Notes under the pieces: model-generated
Told to the model about the DNA's origin: nothing
Seen by the model: only the letters and a program-made list of their open reading frames with translations
Database searches by the model: none
DNA from: a virus
Reading direction: 5' to 3' (one strand)
IMG/VR virus record: IMGVR_UViG_3300042113_000148
Location: 1-38,048 of that record
DNA length: 38,048 nt
Shown here: piece by piece, positions 16,145 through 23,584 of the stretch
Layout of the letters: each line of letters opens with the position of its first letter
Numbering within the stretch: the first letter of the stretch is position 1
Made by a program: the position numbers and the translations under genes

Positions 16145-16473
16145 GTTTAGAGCCAGTATTTGCAGATGTAAAACAATTTAATTGTGATGATTTATATTTA
16201 CTTACAGTAGGAACTGGGGCGGGCAAAGAGATATATAATGCCTGTCATGAAATTGCCCATATGTTAATTAAGAAAAATATTGCTTACGGCAATTCCGCTC
16301 TTGATCCTATTCGTGTATTTTCAAAGGCGGATTCAAAGGAACAATTATATGTCCGTATTGATGATAAATTAAATAGATTAATGAAAGGTACAGATTATCC
16401 AGGCGATAATGATATTGATGATTTAATTGGATATTTAGTGCTATTAAAGATCGCCAAGCAAAAATCCAGTTGA
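16141..16473 (+). CDS. NMAD1/DUF1599-like protein, possible nucleotide-modification associated
   Basis: The 110-residue protein carries KKNIAYGNSALDPIRVFS near residues 40-57, VRIDDKLNRL near 70 and DDLIGYLVLLKI near 92. This order of motifs is that of the nucleotide modification-associated domain 1 (DUF1599) family, a helical fold related to MazG-like proteins. The role in phages is not settled; dNTP or base-modification metabolism is suspected. It is the last gene before a promoter with a palindromic -35 region. Confidence 0.68.
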   Translation: MSLEPVFADVKQFNCDDLYLLTVGTGAGKEIYNACHEIAHMLIKKNIAYGNSALDPIRVFSKADSKEQLYVRIDDKLNRLMKGTDYPGDNDIDDLIGYLVLLKIAKQKSS

Positions 16474-16498
16474 TTTTTTAGTCAACTAGGATTATAAT
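16468..16498 (+). promoter_or_regulatory. Terminase promoter TTGATT-17-TATAAT overlapping an inverted repeat
   Basis: TTGATT (16470-16475) and TATAAT (16493-16498) are 17 bases apart. AGTTGA (16468-16473) and TCAACT (16482-16487) form a 6-bp inverted repeat that includes the -35 box and the stop codon of the gene upstream. This could be an operator, a terminator, or both. The next ATG is nine bases after the -10 box, so the mRNA would have almost no leader. Confidence 0.68.
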
Positions 16499-16506
16499 AA
16501 GTTAAT

Positions 16507-17043
16507 ATGGAAATTGAATTAACAGACCACTATGACCGCATGAATAAGGTGGTCTCAGAATTATTAAAGGGTAATAACCCTACACAGATTGCCACCCTGA
16601 CGGGTTTTAAACGGGCAGATGTGTTAGAGTATATAGAAGAGTGGAAACAGGTCGTCAGAAACGATTCTACGGCTCGTGAGAGGGCTAAGGAAGCCATCTC
16701 TGGCGCTGACCAACATTACGCTATGTTAATTAAAGAGGCCTGGAGGACCGTAGAAGATGCGGACCAAGCAGGTCAATTAAATATAAAAGCAACTGCCCTA
16801 AAGCTAATTGCAGATATTGAAGGTAAGCGTATTGGAATGCTTCAGGAAGTTGGGCTACTAGATAATGCAGAACTTGCAACCCAATTGGCGGAAACTGAGC
16901 GAAAGCAAGATATTCTTGTAAAGATTTTAAAAGAAGTAACAGCTGGATGTCCTAAGTGTAAAATGGATGTGGCAAAAAGGCTTTCCCAAATAACTGGAAT
17001 TGTAGAGCCTGTAGAAATTATTGAGGAAGTAAGTGGATCTTAA
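16507..17043 (+). CDS. Terminase small subunit (probable)
   Basis: The 178-residue helical protein has an N-terminal helix-turn-helix-like stretch (NPTQIATLTGFKRADVLEYI, residues 25-44), a long coiled region, and a C-terminal CPKCK pair. Position directly upstream of the large terminase, size, and the HTH fit a small terminase that recognises phage DNA and regulates the motor. No direct family signature proves it. The ATG lies nine bases after a -10 box; the gene ends inside the next one. Confidence 0.7.
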   Translation: MEIELTDHYDRMNKVVSELLKGNNPTQIATLTGFKRADVLEYIEEWKQVVRNDSTARERAKEAISGADQHYAMLIKEAWRTVEDADQAGQLNIKATALKLIADIEGKRIGMLQEVGLLDNAELATQLAETERKQDILVKILKEVTAGCPKCKMDVAKRLSQITGIVEPVEIIEEVSGS

Positions 17044-18823
17044 TTTCAATGATCTAATTGATATATTGGATGGCGAAGAATTTGATGAGCGTCCAACAGA
17101 TCTTCGCACATTTGTAACAAGTCCAGACTATCTTGGATTACCACCACTTTCTGAATATCAATATACTTTAATAGAAAAATCTTCTCAAATATATAAAGAA
17201 TCAACCTTAATAAAATTATTTGGCGAAGATGAAGGAACACGCCGCTACAAACAGACCTGTAACGAAGTTATTGCACAATTGGGTAAAGGAAGCGGAAAAG
17301 ATTATTGTTCTACCATATCGGTATCATATATAGTTTATTTACTATTATGTTTAAAAGATCCTGCTACATATTACGGCAAGCCTCCTGGAGACTCAATAGA
17401 TATTCTTAATATTGCTATAAATGCTCAACAAGCTAATAACGTTTTCTTCAAAGGTTTAAAAACAAGAATTGATAGGTCTCCGTGGTTTATAGGTAAATAT
17501 GAAATGAAAGCGTCTGAGATTAAATTTAATAAAAATATTACTGTTCATTCAGGACACTCAGAACGTGAGGCATGGGAGGGTTATAACGTAATTACCGTAA
17601 TCCTTGATGAGATATCTGGATTTGCTACTGAAAATACAACTGGCCATGATCAGGCTAAAACAGCAGATGCTATATATGATATGTACCGTGGTTCTGTGGT
17701 ATCACGTTTTCCAGACTATGGTAAGGTTATTTTGCTATCCTTTCCAAGGTTTAAGAATGACCCTATACAAAAATTTTATGATTCAGTAATTGCTGAAAAA
17801 GAAACTATTGTACAATCAAAAACATTAAAGATGGACAATGATTTACCAGATGGAACAGATGGAAACGAAGTAAATGTTGAATGGGAAGAAGACCATATAA
17901 TTTCATATAAAATACCTAAAGTCTATGCCATTAAAAGACCTACGTGGGAAATTAATCCAACTAAAAAAATAGAAGACTTTAAGGTAGAATTTTATAAAAA
18001 TATGCCAGATGCACTATCACGTTTTGCCTGTATGCCGCCAGAAGCGGTAGATGCATTTTTTAAATCACGTGAAAAAATAGAAAAAGCTTTTAGTAATATG
18101 GCTTTAGCAGTAGATGAATTTGGCAGATTAGAAAGCTGGTTTGCTCCAGATCCAGACAAAGAATATTTCCTACACGTAGACCTTGCACAAAAACATGACC
18201 ATTGTGCAGTTGCTATGTCGCATGTAAATAAATGGGTTAATGTAAAAGTTACAGATACTTATTCACAAGCCGCTCCAATTGTAGAAGTAGACGCAGTTAG
18301 ATACTGGACTCCTACCGCAGATAAGTCTGTTGATTTTACTGAGGTAAAAGATTATATATTAGGATTAAGATCTACTGGATTTAATATTCGTGTTTGTACA
18401 TTTGACAGATGGAACTCACACGATATGATGCAACAATTAAAAGCATATGGAATTAATACAGAAACACTGTCAGTGGCCAAAAAACATTATGACGATATGG
18501 CTATGGTTGTTTTAGAAGAAAGATTATCTGGTCCACGCATACCTTTGCTAATAGATGAATTGCTACAACTTAAAATTATGCGGGATAGGGTAGATCATCC
18601 ACGTAAAGGCTCTAAAGACTTAGCTGATGCCGTATGTGGATCTATCTATAATGCAATTAGCAGAACTATTGTTCGTAGTGATGGAGAAATAGAAATACAT
18701 ACTTATGATAGTTTAAATTGGGATAGAGAAAAAGCAGATATTGAAACAAGAATGAATTTAATTAGGCCGCCCAAAATGCCACCACAATTAGCGGATGTTT
18801 TAGACGGAATGGAAATAGTATGA
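17033..18823 (+). CDS. terL: Terminase large subunit
   Basis: The 596-residue packaging ATPase-nuclease starts at GTG 17033. Walker A is the atypical GKGSGKD at 84-90, Walker B is VILDE at 189-193, followed by a coupling segment near ILLSFPRF. The C-terminal nuclease has the RNase H-type acidic sites: HVDLAQKHD near 384, TFDRWNSHD near 462, and KDLADAV near 529. It cuts concatemers and pumps DNA into proheads. It ends with an ATGA overlap to the next gene. Portal and capsid genes do not follow, so the packaging module is split from the head module. Confidence 0.9.
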   Translation: MDLNFNDLIDILDGEEFDERPTDLRTFVTSPDYLGLPPLSEYQYTLIEKSSQIYKESTLIKLFGEDEGTRRYKQTCNEVIAQLGKGSGKDYCSTISVSYIVYLLLCLKDPATYYGKPPGDSIDILNIAINAQQANNVFFKGLKTRIDRSPWFIGKYEMKASEIKFNKNITVHSGHSEREAWEGYNVITVILDEISGFATENTTGHDQAKTADAIYDMYRGSVVSRFPDYGKVILLSFPRFKNDPIQKFYDSVIAEKETIVQSKTLKMDNDLPDGTDGNEVNVEWEEDHIISYKIPKVYAIKRPTWEINPTKKIEDFKVEFYKNMPDALSRFACMPPEAVDAFFKSREKIEKAFSNMALAVDEFGRLESWFAPDPDKEYFLHVDLAQKHDHCAVAMSHVNKWVNVKVTDTYSQAAPIVEVDAVRYWTPTADKSVDFTEVKDYILGLRSTGFNIRVCTFDRWNSHDMMQQLKAYGINTETLSVAKKHYDDMAMVVLEERLSGPRIPLLIDELLQLKIMRDRVDHPRKGSKDLADAVCGSIYNAISRTIVRSDGEIEIHTYDSLNWDREKADIETRMNLIRPPKMPPQLADVLDGMEIV

Positions 18824-19071
18824 GTATATATCAGGAAAAGGCTAAAGAATGTAAGTGTTGCGGGAAGCATGTGCCGCTTCCAACTGTATTAAAAGAATAC
18901 GATGGAATAATGATTTGTCCCACTACATTTGCAAATGTGATAGAATATAAGAGATTGTGGAAGTCCCTTGGGGCCAGACCATCTGGAAGTATAAGAAAGC
19001 ATTTCTCCGATTACGTGCAGCAATTGGTAGAAAGAACTATTGACAAGAATGAAGATGGAACTGTACAATAA
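18820..19071 (+). CDS. Small zinc-knuckle protein after the terminase
   Basis: The 83-residue protein has CKCCGKHVPLP near residues 11-21 and a later MICP, which could make one zinc site, then a basic helical C-terminus. It overlaps the terminase stop by four bases and ends eight bases before the tRNA gene, so the tRNA may be processed from the same transcript. No family is recognised. Confidence 0.62.
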   Translation: MSIYQEKAKECKCCGKHVPLPTVLKEYDGIMICPTTFANVIEYKRLWKSLGARPSGSIRKHFSDYVQQLVERTIDKNEDGTVQ

Positions 19072-19079
19072 ATCAATTG

Positions 19080-19153
19080 GCAACAGTAGCCAAGTTGGTT
19101 AAGGCCCCGAACTCATAATTCGGTTATCGTAGGTTCAAGTCCTACCTGTTGCA
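19080..19153 (+). tRNA. tRNA with CAU anticodon (Met or Ile2)
   Basis: A full cloverleaf can be drawn: acceptor GCAACAG 19080-19086 with CTGTTGC 19146-19152, D-stem GCC/GGC with the GG-containing loop, anticodon stem CCGAA/TTCGG around CTCATAA (CAU at 19114-19116), five-base variable loop, T-stem GTAGG/CCTAC with TTCAAGT loop. The discriminator is A and CCA is not encoded. The G1-C72 pair argues against an initiator tRNA. Elongator Met or lysidine-modified Ile2 cannot be separated by eye. Confidence 0.93.
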
Positions 19154-19166
19154 CGGAAAGAAAAAA

Positions 19167-19481
19167 ATGGAAGAAGATAATGACGATATGAGAATGGCCT
19201 ACTATCTTGAAATAGGGGCAATAGAATTAGCTGGTATGGACGAAAACGGAGAAATGATCTACGCAATAAATGAAAAAGCAAAAGATTTAGCTCCAGAATT
19301 ATGGCAGGCTCATACCGAATATGTAGATAGAAATTTAGTAGAATTGTATGAAGCAGGATATTTAAAAGTAGACTACGATGAAAATCTTGAGGCTATGATT
19401 AGTTTAAGTAGAGAAGGTTATGAAATAGCAAAGGCTAAGGGCATACTACCAATGGATATGCCTGAACCGCCAAATAATTAG
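19167..19481 (+). CDS. Acidic helical hypothetical protein
   Basis: The 104-residue acidic protein has helical segments and a C-terminal part (LEAMISLSREGYEIAKAKG) that looks like the end of a winged-helix domain, with LVELYEAGYLKVDYDENL before it. ATG 19167 with GGAAAG upstream is preferred to an in-frame TTG at 19149 that lies inside the tRNA. It may be a small wHTH protein, but this is uncertain. Confidence 0.62.
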   Translation: MEEDNDDMRMAYYLEIGAIELAGMDENGEMIYAINEKAKDLAPELWQAHTEYVDRNLVELYEAGYLKVDYDENLEAMISLSREGYEIAKAKGILPMDMPEPPNN

Positions 19482-19489
19482 GAGGAAAT

Positions 19490-19666
19490 ATGCCATACGA
19501 TGTAAAACAAAATGTAGCAGGTTGCAAGGGTTGGGCAGTAGTAAATGATAAAGGTGAATTAAAAGGATGCCACCCAAGTAAATCACGGGCGGCAGCACAC
19601 CAAAGAGCCCTATACGCAGCAACTGCCAACGAAGAGAAATCTAAGAATAAAAAGCGTATTCTCTAA
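19490..19666 (+). CDS. Small protein resembling a domain found in phage head-morphogenesis proteins
   Basis: A 58-residue frame behind a strong TAGGAGG ribosome site. The motif GWAVVNDKGELKGCHPSKS followed by Ala-rich AAAHQRALYAA resembles a short module often attached to prohead proteases or other phage head proteins, ending in a Lys-rich tail. Here it stands alone. A structural accessory role is inferred from that resemblance only. Confidence 0.66.
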   Translation: MPYDVKQNVAGCKGWAVVNDKGELKGCHPSKSRAAAHQRALYAATANEEKSKNKKRIL

Positions 19667-19678
19667 AAATAAAACATT

Positions 19679-19717
19679 TGATATAATATATGTGGGTCGC
19701 CATTAGGGGCCCACATA
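19679..19717 (+). promoter_or_regulatory. Hsp20 promoter (TGATATAAT) with a palindrome at the start site
   Basis: Extended -10 TG-A-TATAAT covers 19679-19687. TATGTGGG (19689-19696) and CCCACATA (19710-19717) form a perfect 8-bp inverted repeat spanning the predicted start near 19694, with further C/G pairs inside. It may be an operator or an mRNA hairpin. It matches neither the CIRCE nor the HspR operator consensus. Confidence 0.6.
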
Positions 19718-19749
19718 AATTAACTTATTCGCTTAATAGGAGGAATAAA

Positions 19750-20169
19750 ATGGTAACAACATATACATGGGACCTATTTAAGGATCCCTTTTTTATTGGC
19801 TTCAACGGAATGGTTGATCGCCTAAATTCAGTTCATACAATGGCATCTCATCAGTCTTATCCGCCTTACAATATTGTAAAGGTAGAAGATGACGTATTTC
19901 GTGTAGACCTAGCTTTGGCTGGTTTCGACAAGAAAGATGTAGATGTTACTGTAGACAACGGAACCCTTGTAATTAAAGGAGAAGTTGCTACAGAAGAAAG
20001 CGGTGAAGCAGTTCATAGAGGAATTGCTGCTCGTAAATTTACTCGCACATTTGCGCTGGGTGAATATATGGAAGTCACTGCTGCTGAATTAAAAAATGGT
20101 TTATTGTCTGTAACAGTCGAAAAAATCGTACCAGAAGATAAAAAGCCAAAGACCATCAAAATTAAATAA
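19750..20169 (+). CDS. Hsp20-family small heat-shock protein
   Basis: From ATG 19750 (TAGGAGGA upstream) the protein has 139 residues. The alpha-crystallin domain is visible from about residue 38: YNIVKVEDDVFRVDLALAGF, then VDVTVDNGTLVIKGE, FTRTFALGEY and the G-L-L motif NGLLSVTV, with a short basic tail containing IKIK. Small heat-shock proteins hold unfolded proteins in oligomeric chaperone complexes, and phage copies may aid virion assembly. The long in-frame reading from 19690 would cover the leader palindrome and is rejected. Confidence 0.9.
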   Translation: MVTTYTWDLFKDPFFIGFNGMVDRLNSVHTMASHQSYPPYNIVKVEDDVFRVDLALAGFDKKDVDVTVDNGTLVIKGEVATEESGEAVHRGIAARKFTRTFALGEYMEVTAAELKNGLLSVTVEKIVPEDKKPKTIKIK

Positions 20170-20171
20170 GG

Positions 20172-20177
20172 TATAAT
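20172..20177 (+). promoter_or_regulatory. -10 box TATAAT upstream of the structured leader
   Basis: TATAAT lies two bases after the Hsp20 stop codon. A -35 box is not convincing. Predicted start is near 20184, which coincides with the base of the first hairpin of the leader. Confidence 0.5.
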
Positions 20178-20180
20178 CAG

Positions 20181-20280
20181 ATTACGGGCCATTCGTGGCT
20201 ACCGTAGGATAGTCGGGGGAGACAGCGACTATAAATAACTGGTATAGTCCTGAGCATGACTGTAAAAAACTGCTCATTAA
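20181..20280 (+). ncRNA. Structured RNA or 5' leader with alternative pairing
   Basis: About 110 noncoding bases separate the -10 box at 20172 and the ribosome site AAGGAG at 20286. Hairpin 1: TACGG (20183-20187) with CCGTA (20202-20206), extended by GCCA/TGGC closing a TTCG tetraloop. Hairpin 2: ATAGTCG (20209-20215) with CGACTAT (20226-20232). Its right arm GACTAT (20227-20232) can pair instead with ATAGTC (20244-20249). Hairpin 3: TGAGCA (20251-20256) with TGCTCA (20271-20276). I do not recognise a known riboswitch class. It may control the FmdB-type gene or be a stable small RNA. Confidence 0.55.
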
Positions 20281-20295
20281 ATTTTAAGGAGAAGC

Positions 20296-20478
20296 ATGCC
20301 TAATTACGATTACAAATGCATTATTTGTGAACATTGCAAAGAAGTTAACAAGCCAATCAACGAAGCAACAATGACAGAGCTTTGTGATAAGTGCGGGGCT
20401 GCAATGGTTAAACAGTTCGGTACATTTGGTATTCAGTTCAAGGGCTCTGGCTTTTATAAAACAGATAACGCTAAGTAG
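20296..20478 (+). CDS. FmdB-type zinc-ribbon protein
   Basis: The 60-residue protein begins PNYDYKCIICEHCKEV and has CDKCGA near residue 34, then GIQFKGSGFYKTD. This is the FmdB/CxxC putative regulatory family: a zinc ribbon followed by the FKGSGFY motif. Many phages and bacteria carry it; its role is unclear. It follows a structured leader and has a good AAGGAG ribosome site. Confidence 0.83.
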   Translation: MPNYDYKCIICEHCKEVNKPINEATMTELCDKCGAAMVKQFGTFGIQFKGSGFYKTDNAK

Positions 20479-20483
20479 TCCAA

Positions 20484-20492
20484 TGATATAAT
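20484..20492 (+). promoter_or_regulatory. Extended -10 promoter TGATATAAT
   Basis: TG at 20484-20485, A, TATAAT 20487-20492, just after the FmdB-type gene. Predicted start near 20499, ahead of the large PA14-protein gene with AGGAG at 20516. Confidence 0.6.
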
Positions 20493-20527
20493 TAACTAGT
20501 TACAAGATTTGTAATTAGGAGTTATAG

Positions 20528-22489
20528 TTGACTAGGACTAAGTTATGGAGATTATCATTAGCCGCCATTTTAGGGTTTGGTTGGCTATTTCTCACACCTG
20601 CTTCTTATAGCGACGATCCGCTTGGAACTGCCGCTCAACAGATAGATCAACTTGAGGCGGATGTTCAAAAACTCAATGACAAGGTTTCAACACAGGCTAA
20701 GATAGATATAGCCAATTCAAAATATGATGCTGCAGTTGCTGCAAAGTCTGATATGGATAATAAATTATCTATTAAAACAATTAAACAAGCAGAATATGAT
20801 ACGGCAGTAGCAACATTATCAACAGCATTATCTGAAAAAAATACAGCGCAAACAGCAGTAGATAGTCAGACTGCCATAGTTTCTACTGCTAATACTAATA
20901 AGCAAAATAAGCAAGATGCGCTAGATGTGGCTAATATAAATTTATCTACAGCAGCGGCAGGCAATAGTCCGCCAACATATTCTTTAAATGCATACCTATA
21001 TGATTGCTATACTTGGTATAATGAATATAATTCTGCACCAGATTTTGAGTGTCCAGACGGAAGAGGTGGTGGAATACCTGCAGCAATGGGGCCATGGTCT
21101 GGTATCAATTTTAACTTTGGTAGTGGAGGTCCAGCAGGATTAAATGATGACTATCAAATTAAATGGATAGGATATATTAAAACTACACAACATTGGACCC
21201 CACAATTTAGAGTATGCTCTGATGACGGAATGATATTAAAAATTAGTGGGCTTACTGTTGTTAATAACTGGTATGATCGTGGTGGTCAATGTGGAGCATC
21301 AAATGGATATTATATGGCATCAAATGGCTGGGAACCTATAGAAGTATGGTGGTATGAAAATGGCGGAGGAGCTAATGGTAGCCTTCAATGGAATATAGGA
21401 AACGGATGGGTTCCAGTTCCAAGTTCTGTATTTTCAACAACTATTCCAGAAGTAAGCCAACAGTATTTAGATGCACTTGCAGCACAACAAACAGCTCAAT
21501 CTGAATATGACGCAGCTCTTGCAACATATAATACTGAGAATAATAAATTAACTCAGTATAATCAAACTCTTTCTGATAAAACAATAGCATATAATACTGC
21601 TGTTACAGATAAAAATACTGCACAGACTTCTTTAAATACTGCCACAACAAATTATAATAACTCAGTAACTGCATATAATACTGCAATATCTGAATTAAAT
21701 ACGGCTATTATTGATGCTCAAAATGAATATAACAGTCAATGGAACTTAGAAGAACAACAAAGAATTCAAGCTGCTATTGCACAAGCAATGGCAAATCAAC
21801 CACAACCCACTCCCGAACCGACAATTGAACCTACTCCCGAACCATCGCCTGAGCAAACAACACCAGTCGATCCCACTCCAACTCCAGATTCTGAAACCAC
21901 AGATGAACCGAAGCCAGATGTAACTCCTGATCCTGAGCCCACTGTTGAGCCTTCACCAGAGCCTTCACCTCAGCCATCGGATATAGATCCAGAGCCAACT
22001 CCTGAACCAGAGCCAACTCCCGATAAACCTTCTCCAAAACCATCTGATAATTCTATCACAGAAGAGACAGCAAATCTAATAGCAGATTTGACAAGTAAAG
22101 ATACGCTAACTAAATTAAGCCCAGAACAAAAAGCGGCGGTAGCGGAAGGTCTTGGAATTAAAACAGAAGAATTAGCAAAGGTTGCTGCATTAGCGGCATC
22201 AGATAAAAATTTAGCAACAGCCCTTGAACAATTTGGTGATAGAATTAAAGAGAATAAAAACGCTCCAATGCCTTATACACTAGCAGATGCTACAACAGAA
22301 GTTGCTACAGAAGCATTTTTAGCAGACCCAATAGGAGCATTAACAAGTATTAATTTAGACGAATTACTTAACCCTTCAGAATGGGGTAAAGATATGACGG
22401 ACGATCAAAGAGAAAAAGCACAGGAAGTAGTTATTCCTGTAATTATTGCAAGTAATATTGTGGCAGCAGCCATGACAAGGAGGGTATAA
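20528..22489 (+). CDS. Secreted PA14-domain, proline-rich surface protein
   Basis: The 653-residue protein starts with TTG at 20528, seven bases after AGGAG. A signal peptide covers about residues 1-28. Coiled coils follow (30-140). A PA14-like carbohydrate-binding domain lies near 155-300, with KWIGYI, FRVCSDDGMIL and WEPIEVWWYENGG. A second coiled coil covers 310-420, a Pro/Glu/Thr repeat region 425-510, and a helical C-terminal domain ends with a hydrophobic stretch and TRRV. The layout is that of an exported, membrane-anchored adhesin. It may be virion-borne or displayed by the infected host. Confidence 0.8.
   Translation: MTRTKLWRLSLAAILGFGWLFLTPASYSDDPLGTAAQQIDQLEADVQKLNDKVSTQAKIDIANSKYDAAVAAKSDMDNKLSIKTIKQAEYDTAVATLSTALSEKNTAQTAVDSQTAIVSTANTNKQNKQDALDVANINLSTAAAGNSPPTYSLNAYLYDCYTWYNEYNSAPDFECPDGRGGGIPAAMGPWSGINFNFGSGGPAGLNDDYQIKWIGYIKTTQHWTPQFRVCSDDGMILKISGLTVVNNWYDRGGQCGASNGYYMASNGWEPIEVWWYENGGGANGSLQWNIGNGWVPVPSSVFSTTIPEVSQQYLDALAAQQTAQSEYDAALATYNTENNKLTQYNQTLSDKTIAYNTAVTDKNTAQTSLNTATTNYNNSVTAYNTAISELNTAIIDAQNEYNSQWNLEEQQRIQAAIAQAMANQPQPTPEPTIEPTPEPSPEQTTPVDPTPTPDSETTDEPKPDVTPDPEPTVEPSPEPSPQPSDIDPEPTPEPEPTPDKPSPKPSDNSITEETANLIADLTSKDTLTKLSPEQKAAVAEGLGIKTEELAKVAALAASDKNLATALEQFGDRIKENKNAPMPYTLADATTEVATEAFLADPIGALTSINLDELLNPSEWGKDMTDDQREKAQEVVIPVIIASNIVAAAMTRRV
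21795..22045 (+). repeat. Proline-rich degenerate coding repeat
   Basis: Repeats of the unit PEP, PTPEP or EPSPEP encode a stiff, extended linker in the PA14 protein. At the DNA level the units (CCTGAACC, CCTGAGCC, CCAGAGCC and similar) are imperfect, so they look like an old amplification. Confidence 0.7.
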
Positions 22490-22686
22490 TGAAATTAATT
22501 AAAGGTTTCTTTAACTGGATATGGGAGGCAATCAAGGAAAGCATCGCCCAAGTTTGGACACTTCTTGGATTTTTTATTGCATGGCTCACATTAACTGGAA
22601 CTGCACAAGACGTTGTAGGCGTAGCCACAATTGCAGCAACAGTAATCTGGTTAGTAACAATTCCACTAAGAAAAGAGGACGAATAA
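22489..22686 (+). CDS. Small membrane protein, holin candidate
   Basis: The 65-residue protein has an amphipathic N-terminus with several Trp and two hydrophobic stretches (residues 22-36 and 40-58), ending in RKEDE. Size, two membrane spans and a charged tail are typical of holins. The gene lies upstream of the CHAP endolysin. It overlaps the adhesin stop and the next start. Another candidate follows at once. Confidence 0.6.
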   Translation: MKLIKGFFNWIWEAIKESIAQVWTLLGFFIAWLTLTGTAQDVVGVATIAATVIWLVTIPLRKEDE

Positions 22687-22907
22687 TGAAAGATAGAGTT
22701 ATTTTAATGTTGTCTATGATGGTAGGTATAGCAATTATTACTGCTATTGTAGGTGATTATGTTACCGCCGCCCTAGAAACTTCTAAAACAGGAGAGCCTG
22801 TAGAGGTATCCGCAGAGGTGATGACCCTTGTTCAAACAGCCCTTGGAGGCCTTATTGGTATTATCGGCGGATATTTTGGGGCTAAGGGGTCTAAGGACAA
22901 AGACTAA
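22686..22907 (+). CDS. Small two-span membrane protein, holin or antiholin candidate
   Basis: The 73-residue protein has a hydrophobic N-terminal helix (residues 4-28), a short acidic middle and a Gly-rich second helix (LGGLIGIIGGYFGAKGS), ending in SKDKD. This is a common holin layout. ATG 22686 overlaps the previous stop. Two adjacent small membrane proteins before an endolysin may form a holin-antiholin pair; which is which is unknown. Confidence 0.6.
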   Translation: MKDRVILMLSMMVGIAIITAIVGDYVTAALETSKTGEPVEVSAEVMTLVQTALGGLIGIIGGYFGAKGSKDKD

Positions 22908-22912
22908 GAAAA

Positions 22913-22921
22913 TGCTATAAT
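22913..22921 (+). promoter_or_regulatory. Leaderless promoter TGCTATAAT
   Basis: TG 22913-22914, C, TATAAT 22916-22921. The ATG of the lipoprotein gene is at 22928, seven bases after the box, so transcription would begin at or next to the start codon. Confidence 0.62.
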
Positions 22922-22927
22922 GGGCAT

Positions 22928-23149
22928 ATGAGAAAAATAATTGCCTCATTGTCAAGCGTAATGCTAGTTTTGACCCTCACAGGTTGCGGGTATCAAGGTA
23001 GCTTCCGTTACCCTTGCCAAGAATCTGCAAATTGGGATAAGGCAGAATGTAATCCTCCAATTTGTGAATCAACAGGCACGTGCAGCAAAGATATTGTTGG
23101 CGAAAAAGTATGGAATGATTATCAGGAATCAAAGGTAAAAAATGGCTAA
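22928..23149 (+). CDS. Small lipoprotein
   Basis: The 73-residue product has a basic start, a hydrophobic core and the lipobox LTGC ending at Cys20, so it should be lipid-anchored outside the cytoplasmic membrane. The mature part has six further Cys, probably in disulphides. Its position between the holin candidates and the endolysin suggests a lysis or superinfection-exclusion role. The start is leaderless. Confidence 0.7.
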   Translation: MRKIIASLSSVMLVLTLTGCGYQGSFRYPCQESANWDKAECNPPICESTGTCSKDIVGEKVWNDYQESKVKNG

Positions 23150-23582
23150 AGAAAGATTAACACCAGCAGATCTTGATGCAAGATTAAAGTTTATTCTAGG
23201 ATTAACTCTAGGAACAATTCTTCTTCTTACATCTGTAGGAATTTTATACGGACTATTGTTCGTTTCACAACCAATTGGAGCGCAGTCTGAAAACGATAAG
23301 ATGTTTTTCAATGTGTTAGGTTCAGTTGCAACATTTATTACAGGAACATTGGCGGGACTATTAATTGGTCAATCAGGTGCTAAAGATATTATGAAAGCAC
23401 AGCTTGACAATAAAGAAGTAGACGCAAAAAATACTCAAGCAGATAAAAAGCTTGAATCAGAATTAGCAATTAATGAATTAAAAGCAGACGTAGAAGCAGA
23501 TGCAATTCGTGCTCGTCTTGCTAACAAACCAGACGGTGCAATGCCAGCAGAGCAACCAGTCGATACAGAATGGGATAAATAA
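23142..23582 (+). CDS. Two-span membrane protein with charged coiled-coil tail
   Basis: The 146-residue protein has hydrophobic spans at about 18-40 and 55-78, then a long Lys/Asp/Glu-rich helix (90-130) and an acidic end. AAAGG precedes the ATG, which overlaps the lipoprotein gene. It lies directly before the endolysin gene and could be a holin-associated or spanin-like membrane factor. No family is firmly recognised. Confidence 0.62.
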   Translation: MAKERLTPADLDARLKFILGLTLGTILLLTSVGILYGLLFVSQPIGAQSENDKMFFNVLGSVATFITGTLAGLLIGQSGAKDIMKAQLDNKEVDAKNTQADKKLESELAINELKADVEADAIRARLANKPDGAMPAEQPVDTEWDK

Positions 23583-23584
23583 TT

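Noticed and set aside
19149-19166. TTG start upstream of the gene at 19167
   Set aside because: The TTG lies inside the tRNA acceptor stem; ATG 19167 with GGAAAG is better.
19690-19749. N-terminal extension of Hsp20
   Set aside because: It would translate the start-site palindrome and leader; TAGGAGGA sits before ATG 19750.
20241-20295. preQ1-I-like riboswitch suggested by the A-rich TAAAAAACT segment
   Set aside because: The A-rich segment lies in a hairpin loop and not in the tail, and the required C-rich loop and pairing are missing.
21831-22043. Minus-strand open frame over the proline-rich repeat
   Set aside because: Shadow of the repetitive PEP coding region.
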